NCBI GenBank assembly: GCA_910578515.1
Contig: CAJTQR010000003.1
Location: forward strand, 1-64,000
Direction of reading: 5' to 3'
Origin: an uncultured Duncaniella sp.
Lineage (GTDB): Bacteria; Bacteroidota; Bacteroidia; Bacteroidales; Muribaculaceae
DNA: 64,000 nucleotides
Of this stretch, positions 17,960 to 27,280 are shown in pieces; within the stretch, counting starts at the first letter, position 1; every line of letters begins with the position of its first letter. The translations under genes were made by a program, and so were the position numbers. Below the pieces are notes generated by a model, which did not search any database, had not been told where the DNA came from, and was given only the letters and a program-made list of their open reading frames with translations.

Positions 17960-19684
17960 ATGCTCCGAATCACAACCCTTGCCATCTTTCTTATATCCCT
18001 GCTTACGGTATTTGCCTCATCCCGATTGGAAAAGCAAGGAACAGCCACGCGCCTCATCGTCGATGGAGCGCCCTATATTATTATAGGTGGCGAAACAGGA
18101 AATTCAATGGGTTCATCGGCTGTTGATGTAAAGGAATGTCTTGACAAAGCAAAGGCACAAGGCTACAATACTGTACTCTTTCCGGTGTCGTGGGAGCTGA
18201 TTGAGCCGCAAAAAGGCTCGTTTGATTTCACCACTGTTGATGATATAGTATCGCAGGCTTCAGCTGACGGACTAAAGGTAGTGTTTCTATGGTTTGGCGC
18301 ATGGAAAAACTCCATGAGCTGCTATACACCTAAATGGTTCAAGCGGGACACCAAATCCTATCCACGCGCCCGCACTGCCGCAGGCAAGCCTCTTGAAATC
18401 GCCACAGCATTTTCAAAAACGGTATTTGACGCCGATGCAACAGCATTCACAGCTCTGCTTCGCCACATTCAGGCGACCGATAAGTCCGGTACCGTCATAA
18501 TGATTCAGATTGAGAACGAAATCGGAATGCTTGAGGATGCTCGCGACCATTCATCACTCGCACAGGGAGCTTTCACAAAAGAAGTCCCGACCGAACTAAT
18601 CTCACATCTTAAAAAAAATAAGAAATCACTTCATCCGGTGCTCCTTTCAAAGTGGCGGGATGCCGGGATGAAGACATCTGGAAACTGGACAGAAATGTTT
18701 GGTGACGATATATACACCGACGAGATTTTCATGGCATACCACTATGCCAAATACGTGGAAGGTCTCGCTCAAATCGCACGTTCCATTTTCCCAGACATGC
18801 CACTTTACGTAAACGCAGCCATGAACTCGAGAGGGCGCAAACCGGGTGAATATCCTTCAGCAGGTCCATTAGCTCATCTTAAAGATATCTGGCATGCCGG
18901 TGCACCTACGGTATGCTTCCTTTCTCCCGACCTTTACGATTCAGGATTTACCTCCTGGGTCGCCGCCTACGCTCTCCCTGACAACCCCCTCTTCATTCCT
19001 GAAATCAAAACCTCACCAGCCAATAGCGCCCAGGCTTATTACGTAGTGGGCGAACATAATGCCATCGGGTTATCACCTTTCGCTTTCAACTTACGTCCAC
19101 AAAACGACTATGCCTATCAGAAAAATGGTAATGAGAAGCTTCAGAGTCTCATCCCGGTCATAGCCAAGCATCTCGGCAAAGGCACGATGAATGGCTTCTA
19201 TTTCGATGCCGACTCAATCACCCGTACCATAGAGCGCAACGACACCCGCATCAAAGCATCACATTATTTTACCCTCCCATGGGACCCTCGTGCCACAGAC
19301 GGCTCTCCCTGGCTTCCTACAGGTGGACTGATTATTGAAATAGCCCCCATGGAGTATATCATCGCAGGGTCAGGAATGGTGCTCACATTTGAGCCAGCTT
19401 CCACTCCGGTAGCCGCAACTCCGAGTCCTGCTCTTGGAGAGGACGGTTTTGCCACTGCCGGCAATTCTTCCGCATCCGTCAATCGTTACACTCCCTCCAT
19501 CAAGCCAACAGGAAGCATGCCACGGCTCGGACTTGCTTCAGTCAATGAAATTGAAGTGGCTCCGGACGGTTCTTTCACACGCTTGCGCACTTTCAATGGA
19601 GATGAGACACACCAGGGTCGTCATGTGAGAATTGGAGTGGACGATTTTAAAATTTTACATGTCAAACTCTACAAATATGAATAA
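17960..19684 (+). CDS. GH35-like glycoside hydrolase with C-terminal DUF5597 domain
   Basis: A secreted TIM-barrel hydrolase related to GH35 beta-galactosidases; the GH35/DUF5597 combination is known from Cellvibrio Bgl35A and Bacteroidetes hemicellulose loci. A signal peptide covers about residues 1-20. The barrel shows TVLFPVSWELIEPQKG (strand 2) and the acid/base pair Asn186-Glu187 in IQIENEIG. The nucleophile is probably the Glu in NPLFIPEIKT. The DUF5597 part fills roughly 400-574. Within a xylan locus it probably removes a terminal sugar such as galactose or arabinopyranose from side chains; that is inference. Its stop overlaps the start of the next gene by 8 bp. Confidence 0.82.
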   Translation: MLRITTLAIFLISLLTVFASSRLEKQGTATRLIVDGAPYIIIGGETGNSMGSSAVDVKECLDKAKAQGYNTVLFPVSWELIEPQKGSFDFTTVDDIVSQASADGLKVVFLWFGAWKNSMSCYTPKWFKRDTKSYPRARTAAGKPLEIATAFSKTVFDADATAFTALLRHIQATDKSGTVIMIQIENEIGMLEDARDHSSLAQGAFTKEVPTELISHLKKNKKSLHPVLLSKWRDAGMKTSGNWTEMFGDDIYTDEIFMAYHYAKYVEGLAQIARSIFPDMPLYVNAAMNSRGRKPGEYPSAGPLAHLKDIWHAGAPTVCFLSPDLYDSGFTSWVAAYALPDNPLFIPEIKTSPANSAQAYYVVGEHNAIGLSPFAFNLRPQNDYAYQKNGNEKLQSLIPVIAKHLGKGTMNGFYFDADSITRTIERNDTRIKASHYFTLPWDPRATDGSPWLPTGGLIIEIAPMEYIIAGSGMVLTFEPASTPVAATPSPALGEDGFATAGNSSASVNRYTPSIKPTGSMPRLGLASVNEIEVAPDGSFTRLRTFNGDETHQGRHVRIGVDDFKILHVKLYKYE

Positions 19685-21320
19685 TACCACCCGCTTATTG
19701 GCGGCAGCCCTCTCATTAGTGCTGTCGGCGCATATCTCTGAAGCCAAAGTCAACCTCCCACACATTCTGTCAGACGGAATGGTGGTGCAACATGACCGCC
19801 CCCTCACCCTATGGGGAACTGCCGACCCGGGCGAAGCGGTTACAGTGAAAGTTGAGAAAGGCAAAAGCACTGTTGTCACAGCCGATGCAAAAGGTAATTG
19901 GCGTGCAGAATTGCCACCCTTGCGCACAGGAAAGAAATATAACATATCGGTCAACGACCTCACTATCTCAAACGTTGCCGTAGGAGATGTACTTCTATGT
20001 TCCGGTCAGTCCAACATGGAGCTCCCCATCAACCGTGTTACCGATATGTTCGCTGACGAAATCGCAAGCTATAGCAATCCTGATATACGTCAGTTTCTCG
20101 TGCCCAAGGAAACTGAATTTCACGGTACACGTACTGATGTCAGTCCCACCACCTGGAAATCGGTGGATGAAAATGTGATGAACTTCTCAGCCGTGGCTTA
20201 TTTCACAGCCAAAGCGCTGAATGAAAAAACCGGACTACCAGTCGGTATCATAAATGCTTCGTGGGGTGGCACTCCGGTAGAATCATGGATTTCTGAGGAG
20301 TATCTCGCCGACTATCCTTTCTACCTCAACAAAAAGCATATCTACGACAACGATGAGTACCGACAGCAAATCAAAAATCAGGAGGGTCGTAACTATGCAG
20401 CCTGGAACTCTACAGTTGATGCTGCCGACCCCGGACTGTCACCTGATTCCAAATATTATGCCCCCGGATTAGACGACTCAAACTGGCGCGAGGTTGACCT
20501 TTTTTCCACCGATTGGGCTACTGATGGACTCAACCCCATAAACGGCACCCATTGGTTTCGACGTTCTGTCACCATTGATGATGAACATGCCGGGCAACCC
20601 GCCACTCTTCGTCTCGGCTGCATAGTAGATGCCGACTCTGTTTGGGTCAACGGCGAAAAGGTTGGTTTCACATCCTATCAATATCCTCCACGCATCTATC
20701 CAATCCGTAAAGGTCTTCTGAAGAAAGGGGAAAACACAATCGCTATCCGTCTGATATCCTCTAACGGCACCCCCCATTTCGTCCCAGAAAAGCCTTACAA
20801 ACTGATATTCGGCAATCGACCATACGCTCTGTACGGGAAGAAATGCGATGATGAAATCTCACTTGAGGGTAAATGGAAATATGCCCCCGGCGCTCCTATG
20901 CCCAAAGGACCTGACATGATGTTCTATTGCTATCTTCCTGCCGTACTCTATAATGGTATGATTGCACCTGTAATCTCCTATCCTGCAGGAGGTATGGTGT
21001 GGTATCAAGGTGAATCCAACGTTTCAAACCGCAACCAGTATCCGGCACTCCTCGGCACCATGACTAGCAACTGGCGCGAAGCCTCTGGCAATCCTGATAT
21101 GCCTGTATACATCGTCGAGCTCGCTGACTTCCTCCACCCTTCAGCCAAAGGAGAACGCGCCGCTTGGCAGGAGATGCGTATGCGACAAGCGGAGACAGTA
21201 AAAAACACTCCAAACGCCAAACTCATCCATAACTCGGACCTCGGCGAATGGAACGATATACACCCGCTCGACAAAAAGACACTCGGCATACGTATTGCCG
21301 ATGCAATAACTGAAAAGTAA
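19677..21320 (+). CDS. Sialate O-acetylesterase-like (SASA) carbohydrate esterase
   Basis: A secreted SGNH-type esterase expected to remove acetyl groups, here most likely from xylan. After a signal peptide (cleavage near HISEA, residue 23), VLLCSGQSNMELP carries the nucleophile Ser112 and EWNDIHPLDK near the C-terminus carries the catalytic Asp/His. A GH2-like jelly-roll domain (about 255-385; THWFRRSVTI) is inserted, as in other Bacteroidetes SASA enzymes. I start at ATG 19677 because it gives a proper signal peptide; longer starts in the same frame run deep into the upstream gene. Coupled by overlap to the GH35 gene. Confidence 0.87.
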   Translation: MNNTTRLLAAALSLVLSAHISEAKVNLPHILSDGMVVQHDRPLTLWGTADPGEAVTVKVEKGKSTVVTADAKGNWRAELPPLRTGKKYNISVNDLTISNVAVGDVLLCSGQSNMELPINRVTDMFADEIASYSNPDIRQFLVPKETEFHGTRTDVSPTTWKSVDENVMNFSAVAYFTAKALNEKTGLPVGIINASWGGTPVESWISEEYLADYPFYLNKKHIYDNDEYRQQIKNQEGRNYAAWNSTVDAADPGLSPDSKYYAPGLDDSNWREVDLFSTDWATDGLNPINGTHWFRRSVTIDDEHAGQPATLRLGCIVDADSVWVNGEKVGFTSYQYPPRIYPIRKGLLKKGENTIAIRLISSNGTPHFVPEKPYKLIFGNRPYALYGKKCDDEISLEGKWKYAPGAPMPKGPDMMFYCYLPAVLYNGMIAPVISYPAGGMVWYQGESNVSNRNQYPALLGTMTSNWREASGNPDMPVYIVELADFLHPSAKGERAAWQEMRMRQAETVKNTPNAKLIHNSDLGEWNDIHPLDKKTLGIRIADAITEK

Positions 21321-21355
21321 CCCGCAAAAAAATAACTCTATCTGAATAATCTCCC

Positions 21356-22774
21356 ATGGAAGCAACAGTAAATGTTCCTCGTTCGCAGGAAGCGAAAGGA
21401 TTCTATAAACTCTCAATGCTACAGTGCATCGGTTTCGGTTCAGGTGACCTCGCACAGAATCTCATCTACCAGACCATCAGCATGTACCTTCTGTTTTTCT
21501 ATACAAATGTCTACGGACTTGACCCTGCGGTAGCGGCGGTGATGTTCCTGATTGTCCGCATCGTGGATGTGATATGGGACCCTCTGGTAGGAACATTTGT
21601 GGATAAACATGACCCCAAGCTCGGCAAATACCGTGCATATCTGATACTCGGAGGTATTCCCCTCACGGCATTTGCGCTTTTATGCTTCTGGAACGGTTTT
21701 TCAGGCTCTTTGCTTTATGCTTACGTGACCTACGTAGGACTTTCAATGTGCTATACCCTGGTCAATGTGCCTTACGGAGCGCTCAACGCTTCGCTGACCC
21801 GCGATACCGCTGAAATCACCAAACTTACATCGGTCCGTATGTTCATGGCTAATGTGGGCGGTTTGGCTGTAGGCATGGGTATACCTATCGTGCTCAAATT
21901 CTTTGACCCCGCTGAGACCACCGACATGTCGATGAGTGACACTGCATGGTTTGCAACAATGGCAATCTACGGATGCGTCGGACTCGCACTTCTCTTCTTC
22001 TGCTTCTCACAATGCCGAGAGAGAGTGGTGATGGATAAGAGCGCCACAGAGGATGTAAAGGTTTCCGACCTATGGATGGAGTTTGTACACAACCGCCCAC
22101 TACGCATCCTCGCCTTCTTCTTCATAACCGCATTCGCAATGATGGCTGTGGGCAACGCCGCAGGTGCATATTATATCAACTACAATCTCCACGGTTCAGC
22201 CGGCGAGCTGTCAATCTTCATGGGTCTTGGCTCTATTCCCGCATTCATCTTCATGCCGATGATACCTGCCATCAAGAAAATGGTCGGAAAGAAAGGTATG
22301 TTCTACATATTCCTAATCACCGCTATCATAGGTATGGCTATGCTCTACGCCATATCGATGATTCCCGCTCTCCGCGAGCATATCATCCTGGTCTACATAG
22401 CCCAATTTGTCAAATCAACCGGAGTGATTGTAGCCACCGGCTATATGTGGGCACTTGTGCCCGAAGTCATCTCCTTCGGTGAATATACCCACGGACGCCG
22501 AATATCAGGCATCGTTAATGCCCTCACCGGCATCTTCTACAAAGCCGGCATGGCTCTAGGTGGTGTAGTGCCCGGTCTGGTACTCGCATTTGTCGGATTC
22601 AATAAGGATGCTGCCACTCAGACACCGTTTGCTGAGCAAGGTATCCTCTGGCTCGTTGCTGTGATTCCTGCCATGCTCTTGGTGCTTGCCATGTTCATTA
22701 TCTCCCGCTATGAACTTGACGATGATGTAATTGACAATATCAACCGTGAAATTGAATCACGCCATTCAAATTAA
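21356..22774 (+). CDS. GPH-family sugar:cation symporter (xyloside transporter-like)
   Basis: An inner-membrane carrier of the glycoside-pentoside-hexuronide:cation family with about 12 hydrophobic segments. The family signature is visible near the N-terminus: RIVDVIWDPLVGTFVDKHDPKLGKYRAY split by a short loop, and NVPYGALNASLTRD before helix 5. It would take xylo-oligosaccharides, possibly carrying glucuronic acid, from periplasm to cytoplasm. The next genes encode GH10 and GH43 enzymes, supporting xylo-oligosaccharides as substrate (inference). Confidence 0.92.
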   Translation: MEATVNVPRSQEAKGFYKLSMLQCIGFGSGDLAQNLIYQTISMYLLFFYTNVYGLDPAVAAVMFLIVRIVDVIWDPLVGTFVDKHDPKLGKYRAYLILGGIPLTAFALLCFWNGFSGSLLYAYVTYVGLSMCYTLVNVPYGALNASLTRDTAEITKLTSVRMFMANVGGLAVGMGIPIVLKFFDPAETTDMSMSDTAWFATMAIYGCVGLALLFFCFSQCRERVVMDKSATEDVKVSDLWMEFVHNRPLRILAFFFITAFAMMAVGNAAGAYYINYNLHGSAGELSIFMGLGSIPAFIFMPMIPAIKKMVGKKGMFYIFLITAIIGMAMLYAISMIPALREHIILVYIAQFVKSTGVIVATGYMWALVPEVISFGEYTHGRRISGIVNALTGIFYKAGMALGGVVPGLVLAFVGFNKDAATQTPFAEQGILWLVAVIPAMLLVLAMFIISRYELDDDVIDNINREIESRHSN

Positions 22775-22812
22775 GAGATTATCCATCCGCCCACAAATCA
22801 TATTCCAATATC

Positions 22813-23931
22813 ATGAAACCGTTTTCACTCATACCTCTCACACTCCTTGCCATAGGGTGTCAGACTACCCCCGATACCCCTACGCTGAAGGAGCATTTCA
22901 ATGATGATTTCCTAATCGGAGCTGCCATAAACGTTCCTCATGTCAATGGGGCAGACCCAAAGGCCGATTCTATTGTAACCCGTCATTTCAACTCTATCGT
23001 AGCTGAAAACTGCATGAAAAGCGAAGAAATCCACCCCTCGGAAGGGGTATACCATTGGGATGATGCCGATGCCTTTGTGAAGTATGGCGAAGAACGCGGT
23101 ATGGCTATAATAGGTCACACCTTGATATGGCACTCACAACTCGCGCCATGGTTTGCTGTCGACTCAACCGGCAGCAATGTGACACCTGATGTACTGAAAG
23201 AACGTATGCGCGACCATATAACCACCATCATGACCCGATATAAGGGTAAAATTAAAGGATGGGATGTGGTAAACGAGCCCATACTCGAAGATGGTTCTTA
23301 TCGTCAATCTCCATTCTATGAGATTCTTGGCGAAGAGTACATACCACTCGCCTTCCAGTATGCTGCCGAGGCTGACCCTGATGCAGAACTTTACATCAAC
23401 GACTACGGAATGAATGCTCCCGCCAAGCGCGATGCCTATGTAAAGCTTGTCAACGATATGAAAGCCAAGGGTCTGCGTATAGATGCCATCGGTATGCAAG
23501 GACACATGGGTATGGATTATCCCGACATCACCGAATTCGAGAAGTCAATAGAAGCCTTTGCCTCAACCGGTGCTAACGTAATGATAACCGAATGGGACAT
23601 GAGCGCGCTTCCCACCATCAGCCACAGTGCCAATATATCTGACAGCGTGGTCTACAACACCCAGTTCAACCCTTACCCCAACGGACTGCCGAGCGAGATT
23701 TCCGATAAGTGGAACGAGCGCATGACAGCCTTCCTCAACCTCTTCAAAAAGCATTCCGATGTAATCACACGTGTGACAGCCTGGGGTACACAGGATGGAA
23801 TGTCATGGAAAAACGATTTCCCAATGAAAGGAAGAGTCGAGTATCCATTGCTCTTCGACCGAAACTATAATCTCAAACCGTTCCTCATGAACGAACTAAA
23901 CACCAATGAATTAAAATACCTGACAAAATAA
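22813..23931 (+). CDS. GH10 endo-beta-1,4-xylanase (lipoprotein, no insert)
   Basis: A compact GH10 enzyme of 372 residues without extra modules. It has a lipoprotein signal with AIGC (Cys16), the strand-3 motif IGHTLIWHSQ, acid/base Glu155 in WDVVNEP and nucleophile Glu260 in MITEWDM. It probably sits in the periplasm or on a membrane and shortens imported xylo-oligosaccharides, while the CBM-bearing GH10 works at the surface. The stop codon shares one base with the start of the GH43 gene (TAATG). Confidence 0.94.
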   Translation: MKPFSLIPLTLLAIGCQTTPDTPTLKEHFNDDFLIGAAINVPHVNGADPKADSIVTRHFNSIVAENCMKSEEIHPSEGVYHWDDADAFVKYGEERGMAIIGHTLIWHSQLAPWFAVDSTGSNVTPDVLKERMRDHITTIMTRYKGKIKGWDVVNEPILEDGSYRQSPFYEILGEEYIPLAFQYAAEADPDAELYINDYGMNAPAKRDAYVKLVNDMKAKGLRIDAIGMQGHMGMDYPDITEFEKSIEAFASTGANVMITEWDMSALPTISHSANISDSVVYNTQFNPYPNGLPSEISDKWNERMTAFLNLFKKHSDVITRVTAWGTQDGMSWKNDFPMKGRVEYPLLFDRNYNLKPFLMNELNTNELKYLTK

Positions 23932-24941
23932 TGAAACTCCAGAATCCCACCAAACGCTACCTTTTCCCCGCCGACTATATGGCAGACCCAAGTGTACATC
24001 TGTTCAACGGCAAATTATACATCTATCCATCTCACGACTGGGAGTGCGAGAATGTGGAAAACGACAATGGTGACCAGTATGTCATGAAGGACATGCATGT
24101 GCTTTCTACCGACGACCCCATGAACGGCGAGGTCATCGACCATGGCAAAGCTCTCGACATAGCCGACATACCTTGGGCAGGACGTCAGCTATGGGACTGC
24201 GATTGTACTGAAAAGGATGGCAAATATTATCTTTACTTCCCTCTGAAGGATAAGAACGACATATTCCGCATCGGCGTGGCTATAGCCGACCGTCCTGAAG
24301 GACCATTCATCCCACAGCCTGACCCTATACGCGGCAGCTACTCAATGGACATATGTGTGCTTCCCGATAATGGTGAATATTATCTCTACTTCGGAGGTCT
24401 TTGGGGCGGACAGCTCCAGCGCTATCGTGACAACAAAGCTTTGGAATCGGCAGAGTTGCCCGAAGGCGACGAGCCATCGCTGCCAAGCCGCTGTGTGCGC
24501 CTCTCCAAGGATATGCTTCAGTTCGCCGAGGAACCTCGTCCCGTACAAGTTGTGGACTCCTGCGGAAATCCGCTCAAAGCCAACGACCCTCACCGTTTCT
24601 TTGAAGCATCATGGGTACACAAATATAATGGTAAATACTATTTTTCATACTCCACAGGCGATAGCCATCTCCTCTGCTATGCCATTGGCGACAATCCTTA
24701 CGGACCATTTGTATATCAGGGAGTAATCCTGACTCCGGTGGTTGGCTGGACCACACATCACTGCATCGTGGAGTACAAAGGCAAATGGTACCTATTCCAC
24801 CACGATAGTGTTCCCTCCGGCGGCAAATCATGGCTCAGAAGCTTGAAAGTATGCGAACTTACATACGATGCCGAAGGACATATTCTCCCGATTGACGGTG
24901 GAGGTGACCCGGTGGACGCCTCAATTATTGATAACGTTTAG
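23931..24941 (+). CDS. GH43 beta-xylosidase / alpha-L-arabinofuranosidase, no signal peptide
   Basis: A five-bladed beta-propeller enzyme of family GH43, probably subfamily 1. The three catalytic carboxylates are in place: base Asp19 in ADPSV, pKa-modulator Asp140 in SMDICV and acid Glu225 in FEASW. There is no signal peptide, so it should act in the cytoplasm or stay uncleaved, finishing xylobiose and xylotriose after import by the nearby symporter. Start overlaps the previous stop by one base. The split between xylosidase and arabinofuranosidase activity cannot be read from the sequence. Confidence 0.9.
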   Translation: MKLQNPTKRYLFPADYMADPSVHLFNGKLYIYPSHDWECENVENDNGDQYVMKDMHVLSTDDPMNGEVIDHGKALDIADIPWAGRQLWDCDCTEKDGKYYLYFPLKDKNDIFRIGVAIADRPEGPFIPQPDPIRGSYSMDICVLPDNGEYYLYFGGLWGGQLQRYRDNKALESAELPEGDEPSLPSRCVRLSKDMLQFAEEPRPVQVVDSCGNPLKANDPHRFFEASWVHKYNGKYYFSYSTGDSHLLCYAIGDNPYGPFVYQGVILTPVVGWTTHHCIVEYKGKWYLFHHDSVPSGGKSWLRSLKVCELTYDAEGHILPIDGGGDPVDASIIDNV

Positions 24942-24955
24942 AACTTGGTCATAAC

Positions 24956-25014
24956 AACCTCTAAGAGGTGGTTGAATGAATCGTATACCTTATCCTGACA
25001 TCCTCTTAGAGGTT
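24956..25014. repeat. 13-bp inverted repeat of a self-palindromic box between GH43 and GH67 genes
   Basis: AACCTCTAAGAGG at 24956-24968 and its exact complement CCTCTTAGAGGTT at 25002-25014, 33 bp apart. Each arm is itself nearly palindromic (CCTCT-A-AGAGG). The RNA could form one long or two small hairpins just before the GH67 gene; as DNA it could be a pair of operator sites. Confidence 0.6.
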
Positions 25015-25046
25015 AATTAATGACCTTTCAAATCCTAAATTATAAT

Positions 25047-27086
25047 ATGCGCAATCATATCCTCGCTCTGCTTATAGCTGTGGCTACTATCGTTCCGGGT
25101 GTGGCATCAACCACCAACGATGGGAGTGAACTGTGGCTCCGTTCTCTCTCATCAATCAATGAAACGAAAGGCAATGTGACATTTGACCGGAAGAAACTCT
25201 CACCCACACTTCAGGAAGCATCCAAAGTGCTCAACTCTCCGTCACTTTGCGGCTACACTATAAAGGTATCACTCAAAGGAGACAAATCTCTTGGGAGAGA
25301 TGGTTATGAGATACGCACATCCGGCAAAGAGCTTACACTTTCAGCCACAACAGACCTCGGTGTGCTGTATGGCGCTTTTGCCCTTCTACGCATTGCCGAC
25401 TCAGGTGAGCAGATACCCAATCAAGTCGTGGAGGTTCCCGCCTATACTCTGCGAATACTCAACCATTGGGATAATCTCGATGGCACCGTGGAACGTGGCT
25501 ATGCCGGGCATTCCCTCTGGAAATGGGAACAGATTGCCGATTCAATATCGCCACGTTACATGGAGTATGCACGTGCAAATGCATCAATAGGCATCAACGG
25601 GACCGTGCTCAACAATGTAAATGCCTCACCGCGTATACTGTCGGCCGACTATCTTGATAAGGTAAAGAGAATTGCCGACACATTCCGACCTTTCGGAGTG
25701 AGAGTATACCTATCGGTAAATTTCGCATCTCCCATGGCTCTTGATTCGCTACCCACAGCCGACCCTCTTGACCCACAGGTCCAGAAATGGTGGAAAAAGA
25801 AAGCTGACGAAATTTACCGACTCATCCCCGATTTCGGAGGCTTTCTTGTTAAGGCAAACTCTGAGGGTCAGCCGGGTCCGATGGACTTCGGACGTACACA
25901 TGCCGATGGTGCCAATATGCTTGCCCGTGCCCTGAAACCTCACGGCGGTATAGTAATGTGGCGCTCATTCGTATATTCCCCCATTGATGCCGACCGAGCC
26001 AAGCAAGCATACATGGAATTCCAACCTCTCGACGGTAAGTTTGAACCAAACGTAATAATCCAAATCAAGAACGGGCCGGTAGATTTCCAGCCGCGCGAAC
26101 CTTACAGCCCTCTTTTCGGAGCCATGCCCTCTACTCCTGAGATGGTAGAATTTCAAATAACCCAGGAATATCTCGGTCATTCCAATCATCTGGCATATCT
26201 TGCCCCGATGTGGAAAGAATTTTTTGAATATGTCCCTTCAACATCACTCAAAGCGGCGGCTGGTGTTACCAATATCGGCGACAATGCCAACTGGACCGGA
26301 CATCCTTTGGCGCAAGCCAACTGGTACGCATTCGGACGGCTTGCATGGAATCCGGAACTGACCTCTGAACAAATTGCGTCCGAGTGGCTCGCCCGCACCC
26401 TCATTGACCCACACAACACTCCGGCAGAGGTGCGCGACAGCCTTTCAGCCATGCTTATCAGTAGCCGTGAAACAGTGGTAGATTATATGATGCCCCTTGG
26501 ACTTCACCACATCTTTGCATTCGGTCACCATTATGGTCCTGAGCCATGGTGCGACGTGCCAGGCGCACGCCCTGACTGGCTCCCCAAATATTACCATCGG
26601 GCAGATTCCATTGGGTTGGGCTTTGACCGCTCTCCTTCAGGAAGCAATGCTGTAGAGCAATATCCCGAACCTCTGCGCTCTCAGCTTGCCGACATGAATA
26701 GCTGTCCTGAAGAATTGCTGTTATGGTTCCATCATGTCCCCTGGACACACAAACTCAAGTCCGGTCGCACTCTTTGGGATGAGCTATGCATTGCCTATCA
26801 GCGCGGTTGCAACCGCACAATTGAATATCAGAAAATCTGGGAAAATGCCAAACCGTACATATCCCCTGAGATTTTCGCCGACGTGCAACAGCGCCTCATG
26901 ACACAAACACGCGACGCACAGTGGTGGAAAGATGCCTGTATACTCTACTTCCAGGAATTTTCCCGTCTTCCACTTCCCTCTGAGGTAGCTCCACCGATAC
27001 ATACCCTTGACGAGATGCGCAAGGTGTCGCTCGGCATCACTAACTATGAGTCACCCACTCCTGCCCTTCTCAACATCAACCGCTGA
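25047..27086 (+). CDS. GH67 alpha-glucuronidase
   Basis: Removes 4-O-methyl-glucuronic acid from the non-reducing end of xylo-oligosaccharides. The family signature is clear: GVLYGAFALLRI, RILNHWDNLDGTVERGYAG, GFLVKANSEGQPGP with DFGRTHADGAN, and IIQIKNGPVDFQPREP. These contain the conserved catalytic carboxylates. A signal peptide (MRNHILALLIAVATIVPGVAS) suggests the periplasm. I chose ATG 25047; ATG 25020 would add nine residues and lies five bases after the inverted repeat. This gene makes glucuronoxylan the most likely target of the locus. Confidence 0.95.
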   Translation: MRNHILALLIAVATIVPGVASTTNDGSELWLRSLSSINETKGNVTFDRKKLSPTLQEASKVLNSPSLCGYTIKVSLKGDKSLGRDGYEIRTSGKELTLSATTDLGVLYGAFALLRIADSGEQIPNQVVEVPAYTLRILNHWDNLDGTVERGYAGHSLWKWEQIADSISPRYMEYARANASIGINGTVLNNVNASPRILSADYLDKVKRIADTFRPFGVRVYLSVNFASPMALDSLPTADPLDPQVQKWWKKKADEIYRLIPDFGGFLVKANSEGQPGPMDFGRTHADGANMLARALKPHGGIVMWRSFVYSPIDADRAKQAYMEFQPLDGKFEPNVIIQIKNGPVDFQPREPYSPLFGAMPSTPEMVEFQITQEYLGHSNHLAYLAPMWKEFFEYVPSTSLKAAAGVTNIGDNANWTGHPLAQANWYAFGRLAWNPELTSEQIASEWLARTLIDPHNTPAEVRDSLSAMLISSRETVVDYMMPLGLHHIFAFGHHYGPEPWCDVPGARPDWLPKYYHRADSIGLGFDRSPSGSNAVEQYPEPLRSQLADMNSCPEELLLWFHHVPWTHKLKSGRTLWDELCIAYQRGCNRTIEYQKIWENAKPYISPEIFADVQQRLMTQTRDAQWWKDACILYFQEFSRLPLPSEVAPPIHTLDEMRKVSLGITNYESPTPALLNINR

Positions 27087-27142
27087 CCTCATCCCAATCA
27101 TATACACAAGTACCATCGGGTTCTGATAATTTACCATAATTT

Positions 27143-27174
27143 TTTGTGGATATTATCGGAATAAGCTATCTTTG
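27143..27174 (+). promoter_or_regulatory. Promoter of the CE2 esterase gene
   Basis: TTTG at 27143-27146, 20-bp spacer, TATCTTTG at 27167-27174: an exact consensus match. The esterase gene therefore has its own promoter at the end of the xylan locus. Confidence 0.72.
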
Positions 27175-27183
27175 CGTATCTCT

Positions 27184-27242
27184 AAGAAACTATTCAATTT
27201 AATTTTATCTTATACAGTTTCTAATAGGTTTAATAGTTTCTT
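27184..27242. repeat. 11-bp inverted repeat in the CE2 leader
   Basis: AAGAAACTATT at 27184-27194 and AATAGTTTCTT at 27232-27242 are exact complements, 37 bp apart, just downstream of the promoter. They would form a hairpin in the leader RNA or a pair of operator half-sites. The arm (as TCTAAGAAACT) recurs inverted at 35886-35896 ahead of the S41 protease gene. Confidence 0.5.
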
Positions 27243-27280
27243 AACAGCTAATATGTAAATTAATGCTTATATAACCAATC

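Noticed and set aside
24956..25014. Insertion sequence remnant
   Set aside because: Inverted arms are only 13 bp and 33 bp apart, with no transposase fragment or target duplication.
27143..27242. Invertible (phase-variable) promoter
   Set aside because: The promoter lies outside the inverted repeat arms and no recombinase gene is near.
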